Shown here piece by piece: positions 1 to 8,269 of a DNA stretch of 64,000 bases; positions within the stretch are counted from its first letter, which is position 1; every line of letters begins with the position of its first letter. The stretch is from positions 309,754 through 373,753 of the forward strand of contig DIXF01000002.1 in NCBI GenBank assembly GCA_002448235.1. Reading direction: 5' to 3'. The notes beneath the pieces were generated by a model. That model was not told the DNA's origin. It saw only the letters and a program-made list of their open reading frames with translations, and did no database searches. The translations under genes and the position numbers were made by a program. The stretch comes from Syntrophaceae bacterium UBA6087 (lineage in GTDB: Bacteria > Desulfobacterota > Desulfomonilia > UBA1062).

Positions 1-659
1 CCTCGATAGAGGAAATATCCGCTTCAATAGAGGAGATGAATGCCACGGTACAGCACAATGGCGGACTCATTATCGAAGGACAGGAGTCATCGAATGCCAT
101 TACCAAGCTCATCGACCAGAGCAAGCAGCTTTTCAGCGAGCTTATGAAGGCAATTGAAAGCATATCGATGGACTCGAAAAAGATCTGGGATATCGTATCC
201 ACCGTGAACGAAGTTGCCTTTCATACAAATCTGCTTGCGTTGAACGCCTCCGTTGAAGCAGCCCGGGCAGGAGAGCATGGAAAAGGATTTGCAGTGGTTG
301 CCGGAGAAGTCAGGTCTCTGGCTCAGCGTTCTGCAGAAGCTGCTTCGGAAATAAAAGTTCTCATTGAAAGTACGGTAGGCAGGATAAAGAATGGCGACGA
401 GATGATGAAGAAGACGTCGGCCTCCCTTGAAGAGCTGATGTCCCGTATGGAATTTTTCTTCAAGATGATGGATATTATCAGTACCTCCAGCACGGAGCAA
501 AAGCAGAATATCAGCGAGCTCAACATGGCCATCGGACAGATAGACGGATCTACCCAGCATAATGCAGCCACTGTAGAGGAACTGGCAGGCACCCTTGACA
601 ATCTTCGCACAGCAGCTTTCCTCCTCGCGGAAGATGTTCAGAAGTTTAAGACATCGTAA
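1..659 (+). CDS. Methyl-accepting chemotaxis protein, C-terminal signalling part (5' truncated)
   Basis: The reading frame is open from base 3, so the gene starts before the window and only the last ~219 residues are present. They form a coiled-coil cytoplasmic signalling domain. The hairpin tip is recognisable around 220-340 (TNLLALNASVEAARAGE, then GKGFAVVAGEVRSLA), the region that contacts CheA/CheW in the MCP family. No transmembrane or sensor domain lies inside the window. There is no C-terminal receptor-methylation pentapeptide; the protein ends in VQKFKTS. A strong hairpin lies ~40 bases after the stop. The family call is secure; the ligand cannot be told. Confidence 0.95.
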   Translation, partial: SIEEISASIEEMNATVQHNGGLIIEGQESSNAITKLIDQSKQLFSELMKAIESISMDSKKIWDIVSTVNEVAFHTNLLALNASVEAARAGEHGKGFAVVAGEVRSLAQRSAEAASEIKVLIESTVGRIKNGDEMMKKTSASLEELMSRMEFFFKMMDIISTSSTEQKQNISELNMAIGQIDGSTQHNAATVEELAGTLDNLRTAAFLLAEDVQKFKTS

Positions 660-701
660 GAATAGTTCTGCGGGAAAAAGGATACTTTAAACATAATACA
701 A

Positions 702-732
702 ATGGCCCCTCGTCCTGAAGGCGAGGGGCCAT
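702..732. terminator. Bidirectional hairpin terminator
   Basis: An 11-bp perfect stem (arms 702-712 and 722-732, core GGCCCCTCG/CGAGGGGCC, 9-nt loop) sits between the chemotaxis receptor and the convergent DUF4015 gene. The flanks are T-rich in both transcript directions, fitting shared intrinsic termination. Confidence 0.8.
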
Positions 733-763
733 GTCCTTTAAGTGATTGAAGAATCCGTTTTGC

Positions 764-2206
764 TCAGCTCCGAAGATGTTCGTTTTGCGCGGAGCTGCGG
801 GTCTCTTCTTTTGCCGGAGCAGGCTCTTCGCCGGTCGTCTCTTTCGCGGCTGGCAACTGGTTTGGCTCGGCAGGGGGATCGACCAGGAGGTCCTTGCTCG
901 CAGCCTGTGTCTGTTTCGGCTCCTTAGCTTCCGATACGGCCTTTGTCTCCTGGCCATAATACGGCGCGGTTTTTTGCTTTGTGAGATTTTCCATGGCGAT
1001 ATAGGCATCGGCATAGCGATTCCCCGGACTCCACAGCAGCCAGCCGGAGCCCCCGGCATCCTTTGCGGCCTCGATTTGAGCCCTGACATACTTCTCGTCG
1101 TATCCCTTCGTCACCCGCAAGGGGAACGACTGGAGCCAGGGACGGATAATTACCTCGTCGCCCACGAGGTCTTTCATCCTCTTAACGCCGTTATAGATAA
1201 AGCGATAGGGGTCATCGGCAGGATTTTTCACCCCGCCGAACCCTGAGTTGAAATGCGACGGATAGAGCATGGGTGAGATGATGTCAACGTGCTTTTTTAT
1301 CTTGGCGACATCCTGGCCGACCACCAGCACATCAACATCTCTCTGCCAGATCACGATCCCGAACATATCCACCGATAAGAGGACTTTCTTGGCGGCGGTG
1401 ATATCGTGCACCTTCTTTAAAAAACCGGCTATGGCATCCGTGCGGGAGAGCCCTTCAATGCCGGAACCGGTCTTGCCGTCGGCATGGTATCGGACATAAT
1501 CGAGCTGGACTTCATCCACTCCGCTTTCCGTGAGCTCCCGGACCACTTCCAGGACATAGTCCTGTACTTCCTGATTCGCAGGATTCAGCCAATGCCTTTC
1601 TTTATTAATGCACCATTCCGGCTTTGTCTTCGCCATGATCGGGTCCCTGAACGCCACCACCCGGGCGACAACATGAATACCCACCCGGTGCAGATAATCG
1701 ACCAGCTTGGGAAGCTCTTCGATATTCGGTGTATAATTCTCATTTGGGCAGTATTTGTCAGGGATTGGGCTGGGATAGGTGATAGCGCCCATATCGTCTT
1801 TTGCATCGAAAACAATGGTATTGCCGCCATTCTTCTTGAGCTTGACAGCTGATTCGAAGATAAAGCGTGTGCCCGAAGAGGATGTATTCATATAGAGGCC
1901 TTTTGCTACATATTCTTTGGGCTTCTCGATGGTTTTCGGCTTAAGCGGCTCCTTCCATGCGATCGGGATATTCAGGTTCTGGCCGGGAGATAGGGAGCCG
2001 GTGATATTGTTGACCGACCGAATACTGTTAATGAGCTCTTTCTTTGTATACGCTGCCGTAAGGGGCATGTACTTCGCGGCAATTCTCCCGAGCGTATCCC
2101 CTTTTTGAACCGTGTAGACCGTCCATTCCTGGGTGGTTGCTGCCGCACCCAGGAAGAAAAAAGAACACAAGCACAGAACACATAGTGTAACGAACTGTTT
2201 CTTCAT
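764..2206 (-). CDS. Secreted LysM + DUF4015 putative glycoside hydrolase
   Basis: About 480 aa. The start at 2206 (MKKQFVTLC) is chosen because a GAGGGC ribosome site precedes it; an upstream in-frame ATG at 2236 adds ten polar residues before the signal peptide. Order of parts: signal peptide (~1-24), one LysM peptidoglycan-binding module (~30-80, VQKGDTLGRIA then LSPGQNLNIP), then a TIM-barrel-like DUF4015 domain (~100-400) with GLYMNT, LDYVRYHADG and SPMLYPSHF motifs typical of this putative glycosyl hydrolase family. The last ~70 residues are a Pro/Glu/Lys-rich low-complexity tail. The likely place of action is the periplasm or cell wall; the substrate is unknown. It stands alone, convergent with the chemotaxis gene. 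Confidence 0.85.
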   Translation of the reverse strand: MKKQFVTLCVLCLCSFFFLGAAATTQEWTVYTVQKGDTLGRIAAKYMPLTAAYTKKELINSIRSVNNITGSLSPGQNLNIPIAWKEPLKPKTIEKPKEYVAKGLYMNTSSSGTRFIFESAVKLKKNGGNTIVFDAKDDMGAITYPSPIPDKYCPNENYTPNIEELPKLVDYLHRVGIHVVARVVAFRDPIMAKTKPEWCINKERHWLNPANQEVQDYVLEVVRELTESGVDEVQLDYVRYHADGKTGSGIEGLSRTDAIAGFLKKVHDITAAKKVLLSVDMFGIVIWQRDVDVLVVGQDVAKIKKHVDIISPMLYPSHFNSGFGGVKNPADDPYRFIYNGVKRMKDLVGDEVIIRPWLQSFPLRVTKGYDEKYVRAQIEAAKDAGGSGWLLWSPGNRYADAYIAMENLTKQKTAPYYGQETKAVSEAKEPKQTQAASKDLLVDPPAEPNQLPAAKETTGEEPAPAKEETRSSAQNEHLRS

Positions 2207-2502
2207 GCTGCCCTCATTTTTTAGTTTTAGATTCAATCAAGCCAATACATATCCTATTTGCCGGTGTCTAACAAGGTGGTTAATAATTAATTCACAGGCT
2301 GAAAACCTTGTCTGGAGCATGATTGTCTTGAATTGATTTGAGAAAGTTACAAAAAATGCCGGGTATATTTCGTCGATTTTTTCCATGGCCGATCAGGTGG
2401 AAATAGATCGACGAATGATTAGAGGATCATGAAAGCCTGCAAGGAGAACGGCCTTGATATAAGGTATATCATATGAGAGGAGGCCTGCATGGTAAAGGCA
2501 GC
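2207..2502. other. 296-bp intergenic region with two inverted repeats
   Basis: No gene is supported here. It contains a 9-bp perfect inverted repeat TTCGTCGAT/ATCGACGAA (2369-2377 and 2407-2415, 29 nt apart) and a compact dyad TGATATA-AGG-TATATCA (2455-2471) nested inside GGCCT/AGGCC. They could be operators or transcript hairpins downstream of the small gene at 2503-2721; neither has a clear U-tract. Confidence 0.5.
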
Positions 2503-2721
2503 CTACCGGACGATAATGCCGTAGGTCCCGATGTCATCTTCGGTACCGATATAGAATGTATCCGGGTACCCGTCTCCGGGACGGGTTAGGGCAACCCCAT
2601 CGATGATTTCTTCTGCCTTAACGCGGTTATCAAAAGGACCTGCATAGTGATTTTTCGCATAGCGGATGAGACCTCCTGGTGTACGTGCATATGTGGTTCT
2701 GATTACGTACCACTTGTTCAC
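2503..2721 (-). CDS. Small conserved-looking hypothetical protein (72 aa)
   Basis: It starts at GTG 2721, nine bases after a strong AAAGGAGG ribosome site, which is the main reason to accept it as real. The product is soluble, with no signal peptide or membrane segment, and rich in Tyr, Gly and Arg (starts MNKWYVIRTTYAR, ends DIGTYGIIVR). I do not recognise a family. It stands alone between the DUF4015 gene and kdsD. No function is proposed. Confidence 0.6.
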   Translation of the reverse strand: MNKWYVIRTTYARTPGGLIRYAKNHYAGPFDNRVKAEEIIDGVALTRPGDGYPDTFYIGTEDDIGTYGIIVR

Positions 2722-2924
2722 CCGGATTATCCTCCTTTAGGCCGATATCCTATTATATAGAAGCAGGGATGCATTGCTCAAGGCTCCGGAAACAGGCAAT
2801 GTTCCGGTAATCAGGTTAAAAGAGGCGTTTATTCAAAGGTATAGATACAATATTTGATGAATTCAGGGAGAGGTACAACATGCCATGATGCGCATTATCT
2901 AAGACGGCAGGTAAAGGCCCGCCC

Positions 2925-3911
2925 CTATTCCTGGCGGAGCCCCAACTTTCCGCGGCCCAGAAGGTCATGAAGATGGACCACGCCGATGAGTTCTTCCTTG
3001 TCGCCGGAAACGATCAGCGAGGTAATCTGATGCTTTTCCATCATCTCGAGGGCGTCCAAAGCAAGCTTGTCGCTTGAAATCCTCTTGGGGTTTTTCGACA
3101 TGATGTCACGGGCGGTAAGGCCTTTCGTATTGTCCCCCCATTTCAGTATCACCCTCCGCAAGTCGCCGTCGGTGACGATCCCTTCGACCTTAGGAATGCT
3201 TCCCACAAGGGTGAATCCGAGCGCTTTATCCGTCATTTCAACGACAACCTCCGGAAGCGGCCTCGATGGCTCCACCAGAGGGACGCGATCCCCTGTGATC
3301 ATGATCTGGATTATCTTGAACATCAGCTGCTTGCCGAGCTCGCCGGCAGGATGGATCATTTTGAATGCGGCGCGGTCAAAGCCTTTGACATGGGACAGGA
3401 CCACTGCCAGGGCATCTCCCAGCGCGAGCTGCGCGGTGGTGGACGCCGTTGGAGCGAGGTTGAGATTGCAGGCCTCGCGCTCAACCGAGCAGCTTAAGCA
3501 GATATCCGATTGTCCGGCGAGCGGTGAATCCGGATTGCCGGTGATTGCGATGATGGGAATAGACAGGCTCTTCAGCGGCGGGAGGAGATTCAGGATCTCT
3601 CTTGTAGTTCCGCTGTTGGAAAGCACGACAGCTGCATCTGCGGGCATGATGGTTCCGAGGTCGCCATGAAGGCCGTCCACCGGGTGCATGAAGACCGCAG
3701 GCGTCCCTATGCTTACCATTGTCGCAGCAATCTTCCGGGCAATGATGCCCGACTTCCCGACGCCGGTTAAGATCACCTTTCCCTTGAGATCGGCGATGGT
3801 CGTAACCGCCCTGGCGAAGGACTCGCCCATCTGTCCGATAATGCCTTCCAGCCCTTCGATCTCGGTTCGAACCGCCTCTTTGCCCAGTTCAATGATTTCA
3901 TTCGTGTTCAT
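2925..3911 (-). CDS. kdsD: Arabinose-5-phosphate isomerase (KdsD/KpsF/GutQ family)
   Basis: 328 aa, the usual family length. It converts ribulose-5-phosphate to arabinose-5-phosphate, the first step of Kdo synthesis for LPS. The N-terminal half is a SIS sugar-isomerase domain (GVGKSGIIARKIAATM near 50; SNSGTTREIL near 97), followed by two CBS domains (~205-325, IMITGDRVP and DIMSKNPKRISSD). Its start overlaps the end of rimO by 4 bases (ATGA), so it is the last gene of the receiver-glgC-rimO-kdsD transcript. The partner enzymes KdsA and KdsC are encoded at 58805-60123. Confidence 0.93.
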   Translation of the reverse strand: MNTNEIIELGKEAVRTEIEGLEGIIGQMGESFARAVTTIADLKGKVILTGVGKSGIIARKIAATMVSIGTPAVFMHPVDGLHGDLGTIMPADAAVVLSNSGTTREILNLLPPLKSLSIPIIAITGNPDSPLAGQSDICLSCSVEREACNLNLAPTASTTAQLALGDALAVVLSHVKGFDRAAFKMIHPAGELGKQLMFKIIQIMITGDRVPLVEPSRPLPEVVVEMTDKALGFTLVGSIPKVEGIVTDGDLRRVILKWGDNTKGLTARDIMSKNPKRISSDKLALDALEMMEKHQITSLIVSGDKEELIGVVHLHDLLGRGKLGLRQE

Positions 3912-5194
3912 ACAATTCTCCCAAGAAGATCGTACTCCATTGTGTCGGTTATCTCAACACGGGAAAATGTCCCGAACGATGCGTGCCCTTCATTGATGAT
4001 AACCACGCCGTCGACCTCGGGAGCCTGGAATTCCGATCTGCCTTTCAGGAGAAGGTCGGTTTCCGGATGAAAGCCTTCCACAAGCACGTGAATCGATTTG
4101 CCAACCAGGGATTTGAGCCGCTTTCGCGAAACGTCCTGCTGGAGAGCCATAATCCCCTCTCTTCTCTCGTCTTTGAGTTTCTGAGAAAGCACATTGGGCA
4201 TCTTGGCGCTTTTTGTCCCTTCTTCCGAGGAGTAGGTGAATACCCCCAGGTGATCGATATATCCCTGGCGGATGAAGCCTTCGAGTTCTTCAAAGGCCTT
4301 ATTGTCCTCACCGGGATGTCCCACCATGATCGTGGATCTGATCCAGATGTGTTCCGCCTGCGACTTCAGCAGGTCGAGGGCCTTCCATACCGCATCCGAT
4401 CCCCCTTTCCGGCCCATTGCATACAGCACCTGCTGCGATATGTGCTGTATAGGCAGATCGATGTACGGGACCACTTTGGGATTTTCGGCGATTGTCCTGA
4501 CAATAGCCTCCGTCGTGGTCGCCGGGTGCATGTACATGAGTCTGATCCATGCGATATCATTAAGGAGCGAGATCTTTTCCACCAGCTTTGACAGGCTTAA
4601 GGAGTCGTCATTGTCCGTCCCAAAGGAGCCAAGGTCCTGCGCCACGAGGATAATCTCCCTGACTCCACGGTCTGCCAGGGCCTTGCATTCGTCGATAACC
4701 TCCTGATGGTGTTTGCTGACGAGCTCGCCCCTGATGGAGGGGATGAGGCAGTAGCTGCAGTGGTTCGAGCAGCCTTCGCTTACCTTGACATAGGCATGCG
4801 AGCCCGTAGTCGAGTAAGACCTTCTGACAACCTCCGAAAAACACCCGGAAAGGTACTTCGTACCGGATTCCAACGCACCGGGTAGGTCGCCGTACGTTCC
4901 CGGGCCGGCAAAGAGCTGTACCTCCGGCAGTTCGGCAAGGAGCTCATTCCCGTACCTGCTCACGATGCATCCTGCACAGATGACCTTTTTCCCCTCATCG
5001 ATGTATCTGAGCATAGTCTCGATGGATTCCTCCACCGCAGACGTAAGAAAGGCGCAGGTATTCACGACGACGGATTCAGCATGCTCAGGATCGGAAACAA
5101 GGGTATATCCCGCTCCCATGAGACGTTCGCAGATATATTCCGAGTCAACGAGATTCTTCGGGCAACCGAGGCTTACCATGGCGATGCTTTTCAT
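3908..5194 (-). CDS. rimO: Ribosomal protein S12 methylthiotransferase RimO
   Basis: About 428 aa. It is a radical-SAM enzyme that methylthiolates Asp of ribosomal protein S12. Domains in order: UPF0004 N-terminal domain (SLGCPKNLVDSE, conserved Cys near 10, 46 and 75), radical-SAM core with the CxxxCxxC cluster motif CSNHCSYC near residue 145, and a C-terminal TRAM domain. SLGCPKNLVDSE favours RimO over MiaB. The start MKSIAM at 5194 is used because the longer form from 5233 would overlap the end of glgC; the ribosome site is weak, so translation may be coupled to glgC, whose stop is 11 bases upstream. Confidence 0.93.
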   Translation of the reverse strand: MKSIAMVSLGCPKNLVDSEYICERLMGAGYTLVSDPEHAESVVVNTCAFLTSAVEESIETMLRYIDEGKKVICAGCIVSRYGNELLAELPEVQLFAGPGTYGDLPGALESGTKYLSGCFSEVVRRSYSTTGSHAYVKVSEGCSNHCSYCLIPSIRGELVSKHHQEVIDECKALADRGVREIILVAQDLGSFGTDNDDSLSLSKLVEKISLLNDIAWIRLMYMHPATTTEAIVRTIAENPKVVPYIDLPIQHISQQVLYAMGRKGGSDAVWKALDLLKSQAEHIWIRSTIMVGHPGEDNKAFEELEGFIRQGYIDHLGVFTYSSEEGTKSAKMPNVLSQKLKDERREGIMALQQDVSRKRLKSLVGKSIHVLVEGFHPETDLLLKGRSEFQAPEVDGVVIINEGHASFGTFSRVEITDTMEYDLLGRIV

Positions 5195-5204
5195 GGGGGA
5201 GGTA

Positions 5205-6437
5205 TTACTCGAAAGCGGTAAATTTTGGAACAACTACTATTCCGCCGGGAGAGACATCGTATCGCTTCCGGTCTTCTTCGATATTGTAGCCGATCGTTGT
5301 ATTGGGAGGGATGTTTACATACTTGTCGACGATGGTACCTTTGATCCTGCAGTTTCTCCCGACGGTAACCCCTTCAAGGAGAACCGAATCCTGCACCTCG
5401 GCATAGCTGTTTACCCGTACGTTGGGAGAAATGATCGTGCGGGATACCCTCCCTCCGGAAATGATCGCCCCATTACAGATGATGGAATCCAGCACGGTTC
5501 CGATGCGCTTGCCGTCTTCTCCGCCTGCGAAAACCATCTTTGCCGGAGGGAAGGGGCTGTACACGGTGTGAATCGGCCATTTGGGATGGTAAAGGTTGCA
5601 CTGAGGCGTGACCGATACCAGATCCATGTGGGCCTCGTAGTAGGCGTCCAGGGTCCCGATGTCGCGCCAGTAGGAGTTGCCCATCACGCCCTTGAAGAAG
5701 TAGGCGAGCACTTTGTTCTGGCTGCCAACCATTCTCGGGATGATGTCCTTCCCGAAGTCATGGTTGCTGTCCTTGCGCTTTGCGTCGTCAATGAGGTTGC
5801 GTATTAATGCATCGGTTTTGAATATATAAATACCCATGGACACCAAAATCTTCGTCGGATCGTCCGGCATGGTCGACGGGTTTTCTTTTGGCTTTTCCTG
5901 GAATCCCACCACGGACATGCTCTGGTCCGCAACGACGATACCGAATTCGGATGCTGTCTCCACGGGCATGGGCACGACGCCGATGGTAATGTCGGCGTCA
6001 TTGTCTACATGGTATTTCATCATGTCCGCATAGTTCATCTGGTAGATATGGTCGCCCGAAAGGATAAGCGTGTATTTCGGCCGGTCCTGCTGAAGAGTGT
6101 AGATATTCTGGAAGACCGCGTCGGCGGTACCTTCGTACCAGCTGCTTCCGATGCGCTGCTGAGCCGGGATATTATAGATGAACTCGCCCAGAGGATACGA
6201 GAAAAAAGAGAGCCAGCCGCGCTGGATGTGCCTGTCCAGGGAATGGGACTTATACTGGGAAAGTACGTAGATGCGGTTCAAGCCCGAATTTACGCAGTTG
6301 GAAAGGGTAAAGTCGATGATCCGGTACATCCCTCCAAAAGGCACCGCGGGTTTCGCGCGATCCTTTGTTAAGGGGTATAGTCGCTCGCCTTTCCCTCCGG
6401 CAAGAATAATAACATCAACATCTTTCATTCTAGGCAT
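5205..6437 (-). CDS. glgC: Glucose-1-phosphate adenylyltransferase (ADP-glucose pyrophosphorylase)
   Basis: 410 aa, typical length. It makes ADP-glucose for glycogen synthesis. The N-terminal nucleotidyltransferase motif ILAGGKGERLYPLT and the FGGMYRIIDF signature are clear; the C-terminal part shows left-handed beta-helix repeats (ISGGRVSRTIISPNV and following). The start at 6437 overlaps the stop of the upstream receiver gene (TAATG); a second Met three codons on (6428) is an alternative. No other glg gene lies in the window, so its partners are elsewhere. Confidence 0.95.
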   Translation of the reverse strand: MPRMKDVDVIILAGGKGERLYPLTKDRAKPAVPFGGMYRIIDFTLSNCVNSGLNRIYVLSQYKSHSLDRHIQRGWLSFFSYPLGEFIYNIPAQQRIGSSWYEGTADAVFQNIYTLQQDRPKYTLILSGDHIYQMNYADMMKYHVDNDADITIGVVPMPVETASEFGIVVADQSMSVVGFQEKPKENPSTMPDDPTKILVSMGIYIFKTDALIRNLIDDAKRKDSNHDFGKDIIPRMVGSQNKVLAYFFKGVMGNSYWRDIGTLDAYYEAHMDLVSVTPQCNLYHPKWPIHTVYSPFPPAKMVFAGGEDGKRIGTVLDSIICNGAIISGGRVSRTIISPNVRVNSYAEVQDSVLLEGVTVGRNCRIKGTIVDKYVNIPPNTTIGYNIEEDRKRYDVSPGGIVVVPKFTAFE

Positions 6438-6799
6438 TACTCACCGATGAGCTCTTTAATCATTTCTTTGAGTTTAGTCAAGTCATGAGACTTTTCAATA
6501 TATGCATCGGCAGCCATTACCATGACGTCATCCCGATAGCTGGAGTACGCAGTATGGATGATAACCGGCGTGTCCTGCCTCGATTTGATGATGTTCCCCA
6601 TGGTTTCAAACCCGTTCATCTTCGGCATGCGCAAGTCCAGGATGATGAGGTCGGGTTTGCTGCCGTTTTTGCCTTCAAGGTACGACAAGGCCTCTTTTCC
6701 GTTAGAAGCGACGTCGATTTCGTATCCGTCTTCCTGGAGTTCTTCTTCAAGCAGCTTCTGAATATTCTTATCGTCTTCTACCAGAAGGATCTTTTTCAT
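6437..6799 (-). CDS. Single-domain response regulator (receiver only)
   Basis: 120 aa, one CheY-like receiver domain and no output domain. Acidic pocket E8/D9/D10, phospho-acceptor D55 (IILDLRMPKMNG), the Thr/Ser switch (IIHTAYSS) and the conserved Lys (YIEKSHD) are all present, so it should be phosphorylatable. It heads the glgC-rimO-kdsD operon; no kinase is adjacent. There is no ribosome site before the ATG, and a good -10 lies 8 bases upstream, suggesting a leaderless mRNA. The target is unknown. Confidence 0.92.
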   Translation of the reverse strand: MKKILLVEDDKNIQKLLEEELQEDGYEIDVASNGKEALSYLEGKNGSKPDLIILDLRMPKMNGFETMGNIIKSRQDTPVIIHTAYSSYRDDVMVMAADAYIEKSHDLTKLKEMIKELIGE

Positions 6800-6807
6800 A
6801 GTCAGTT

Positions 6808-6836
6808 ATAATAACGGCTTATCCCTGATAAGTCAA
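6808..6836 (-). promoter_or_regulatory. Sigma-70-type promoter of the receiver-glgC-rimO-kdsD operon
   Basis: On the minus strand TTGACT (6836-6831), a 17-nt spacer, then TATTAT (6813-6808). The start codon begins at 6799, only 8 bases past the -10, so transcription would start at or within two bases of the ATG. Confidence 0.65.
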
Positions 6837-7003
6837 ATCTTTATACCCAGATATTATTGAAAAAAACCTCAGGAGAGCCAGTGTATGTGAACGTATATTT
6901 TCAGAACTCTCTCTTTTGAAAATGGTTCAAAAAAATGCAATATGCGATTCGTTCACCGTGATCTGCCGGGATCCCTCTTGGTAGGACAGGAGTATCCGGT
7001 GAT

Positions 7004-7387
7004 TCACCCTTTAAGGGGTTTCGTCGCAAGGGATATGCGTTCGTGCCCGGAGGACCGCAAAACATCCAGAAGGGATACGACCCTGAAGTAAGGGATGTCC
7101 TTGGAGGCGATGATGATGATATCCTTATTGAACGGTAAGGACCTGAGGGCATTTTCCCTTGAGGACTGTCCGTTGATGAGAAGGCCGTCAGGACCGATAG
7201 CGACCGTAATTGCTTCTTTTGCGAGCCCGTCGCCGCTCATCGATTCGGGAAGGCTTACTTCGGTGATCTTGAGCGGAGAACCCAGGGTGAGCAGGAAGAA
7301 AACCTGGATAAGAAATATGACGTCAACCAGCGCCGTAACGTCAAACGCCGAGCTGTTCTTGGATCTTTTCTTCTTTCTGAACTTCAT
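7004..7387 (-). CDS. ExbD/TolR-type biopolymer transport protein
   Basis: About 127 aa. One N-terminal transmembrane helix (~20-40, LVDVIFLIQVFFLLTLG) carries the Asp of the FDVTALVDVIF motif that ExbD/TolR use for proton coupling; the rest is a periplasmic domain. ATG 7387 is chosen over GTG 7396 because AAGGTGAAGG precedes it. The coding region overlaps the 3' end of the exbB-like gene by 47 bases in another frame. It would form an energy-transducing complex with that partner; no tonB or tolA is nearby, so the driven system is unknown. Confidence 0.88.
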   Translation of the reverse strand: MKFRKKKRSKNSSAFDVTALVDVIFLIQVFFLLTLGSPLKITEVSLPESMSGDGLAKEAITVAIGPDGLLINGQSSRENALRSLPFNKDIIIIASKDIPYFRVVSLLDVLRSSGHERISLATKPLKG

Positions 7388-8000
7388 GGCCTTCACCTTT
7401 CAGGTATTCCAGTATCCTGGCGGAAGTCTTTTCCATCTCCAAGACCAGAAAATCGCTGCGCGAAACGAGCAGCCGGTAACATACATACACGGGTATGCCG
7501 ATGGAAAGCCCGGCAACGGTGGTGATGAGGGCTTCGGAAATTCCGGCTGCGAGCAGCTGGCTGGAATTGGCGCCCGTTGATACGCTCACGGCCTGGAACG
7601 AAGTGAGCATGCCCGTAACCGTTCCCAGAAATCCGAGTAAAGGCGCGATAGCTGCGATGATGCCCAGGACATCGATATATCGCTCGATGGCGTTTGCCTC
7701 TGTTGCCCCTGCTTCCTCCATGTAGTCCTTGATTATTTCTCTACGCATCCCCGCATTTTTGACTGCGATCATGATTACGGGAGATATGGGGGAGGTGCTT
7801 CTCCTGATGAGCCTTTCAATATCCGAAAGTCTCCCCAGCCGGGCAAGGCGCTCCACTTCCTCGACAAGGGTTTTCGGGATGATCCGGTTTCTGCGCAGCG
7901 CCAAAGAACGCTCGATGATGATGGCCAGTGCGATGACTGAGCATGCTACAATGGGCCACATTACAGGCCCGCCTTTGATAAAAAATTCCCAAAGCGTCAT
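7341..8000 (-). CDS. MotA/TolQ/ExbB proton channel family protein
   Basis: 219 aa. Three membrane segments: ~13-33 (MWPIVACSVIALAIII), ~110-130 (YIDVLGIIAAIAPLLGFLG) and ~155-180. The LLGFLGTVTGM motif and the long cytoplasmic loop are typical of ExbB/TolQ. A strong AGGGAGG site precedes ATG 8000. It is paired with the overlapping exbD-like gene. The C-terminal ~16 codons are shared, in another frame, with the start of that gene. ExbB versus TolQ cannot be decided without a tonB or tolA neighbour. Confidence 0.88.
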   Translation of the reverse strand: MTLWEFFIKGGPVMWPIVACSVIALAIIIERSLALRRNRIIPKTLVEEVERLARLGRLSDIERLIRRSTSPISPVIMIAVKNAGMRREIIKDYMEEAGATEANAIERYIDVLGIIAAIAPLLGFLGTVTGMLTSFQAVSVSTGANSSQLLAAGISEALITTVAGLSIGIPVYVCYRLLVSRSDFLVLEMEKTSARILEYLKGEGHEVQKEEKIQEQLGV

Positions 8001-8232
8001 AGTCCCGGTGCTCCTCCCTTTGGAATTGTCGTCCCCCTTATCCCATAAAAGAATGCAAGAATCAATGACACGAACACCGCGCGGACCTTAAGGGGATACA
8101 TGTTTGAACATGCATGAATAATTGATTGGTGCTTTTCATCGAAACGCGTGGCATACTGTGGGTTCCCGTTCGGCAAGAGGAAAAAAACGGAGCCGAATGC
8201 AGGGGCAGGGTAAGATTATCGAAAAGATATCC

Positions 8233-8262
8233 TTGATAAATAATGTGTAAGATTGCTAACAT
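8233..8262 (+). promoter_or_regulatory. Possible promoter of the PSP1-metG unit, placed for a leaderless start
   Basis: TTGATA (8233-8238), an 18-nt spacer and TAACAT (8257-8262). An in-frame ATG begins at 8270, 7 bases past the -10. The -10 matches 4 of 6 consensus bases, so this is moderate evidence only. Confidence 0.45.
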
Positions 8263-8269
8263 GATGTCG

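Noticed and set aside
2429..2476. 15-codon micro-ORF (MKACKENGLDIRYII) that could be a leader peptide
   Set aside because: The AGAGGA is only 2 bases from the ATG, no gene follows on that strand and no attenuator structure is seen.
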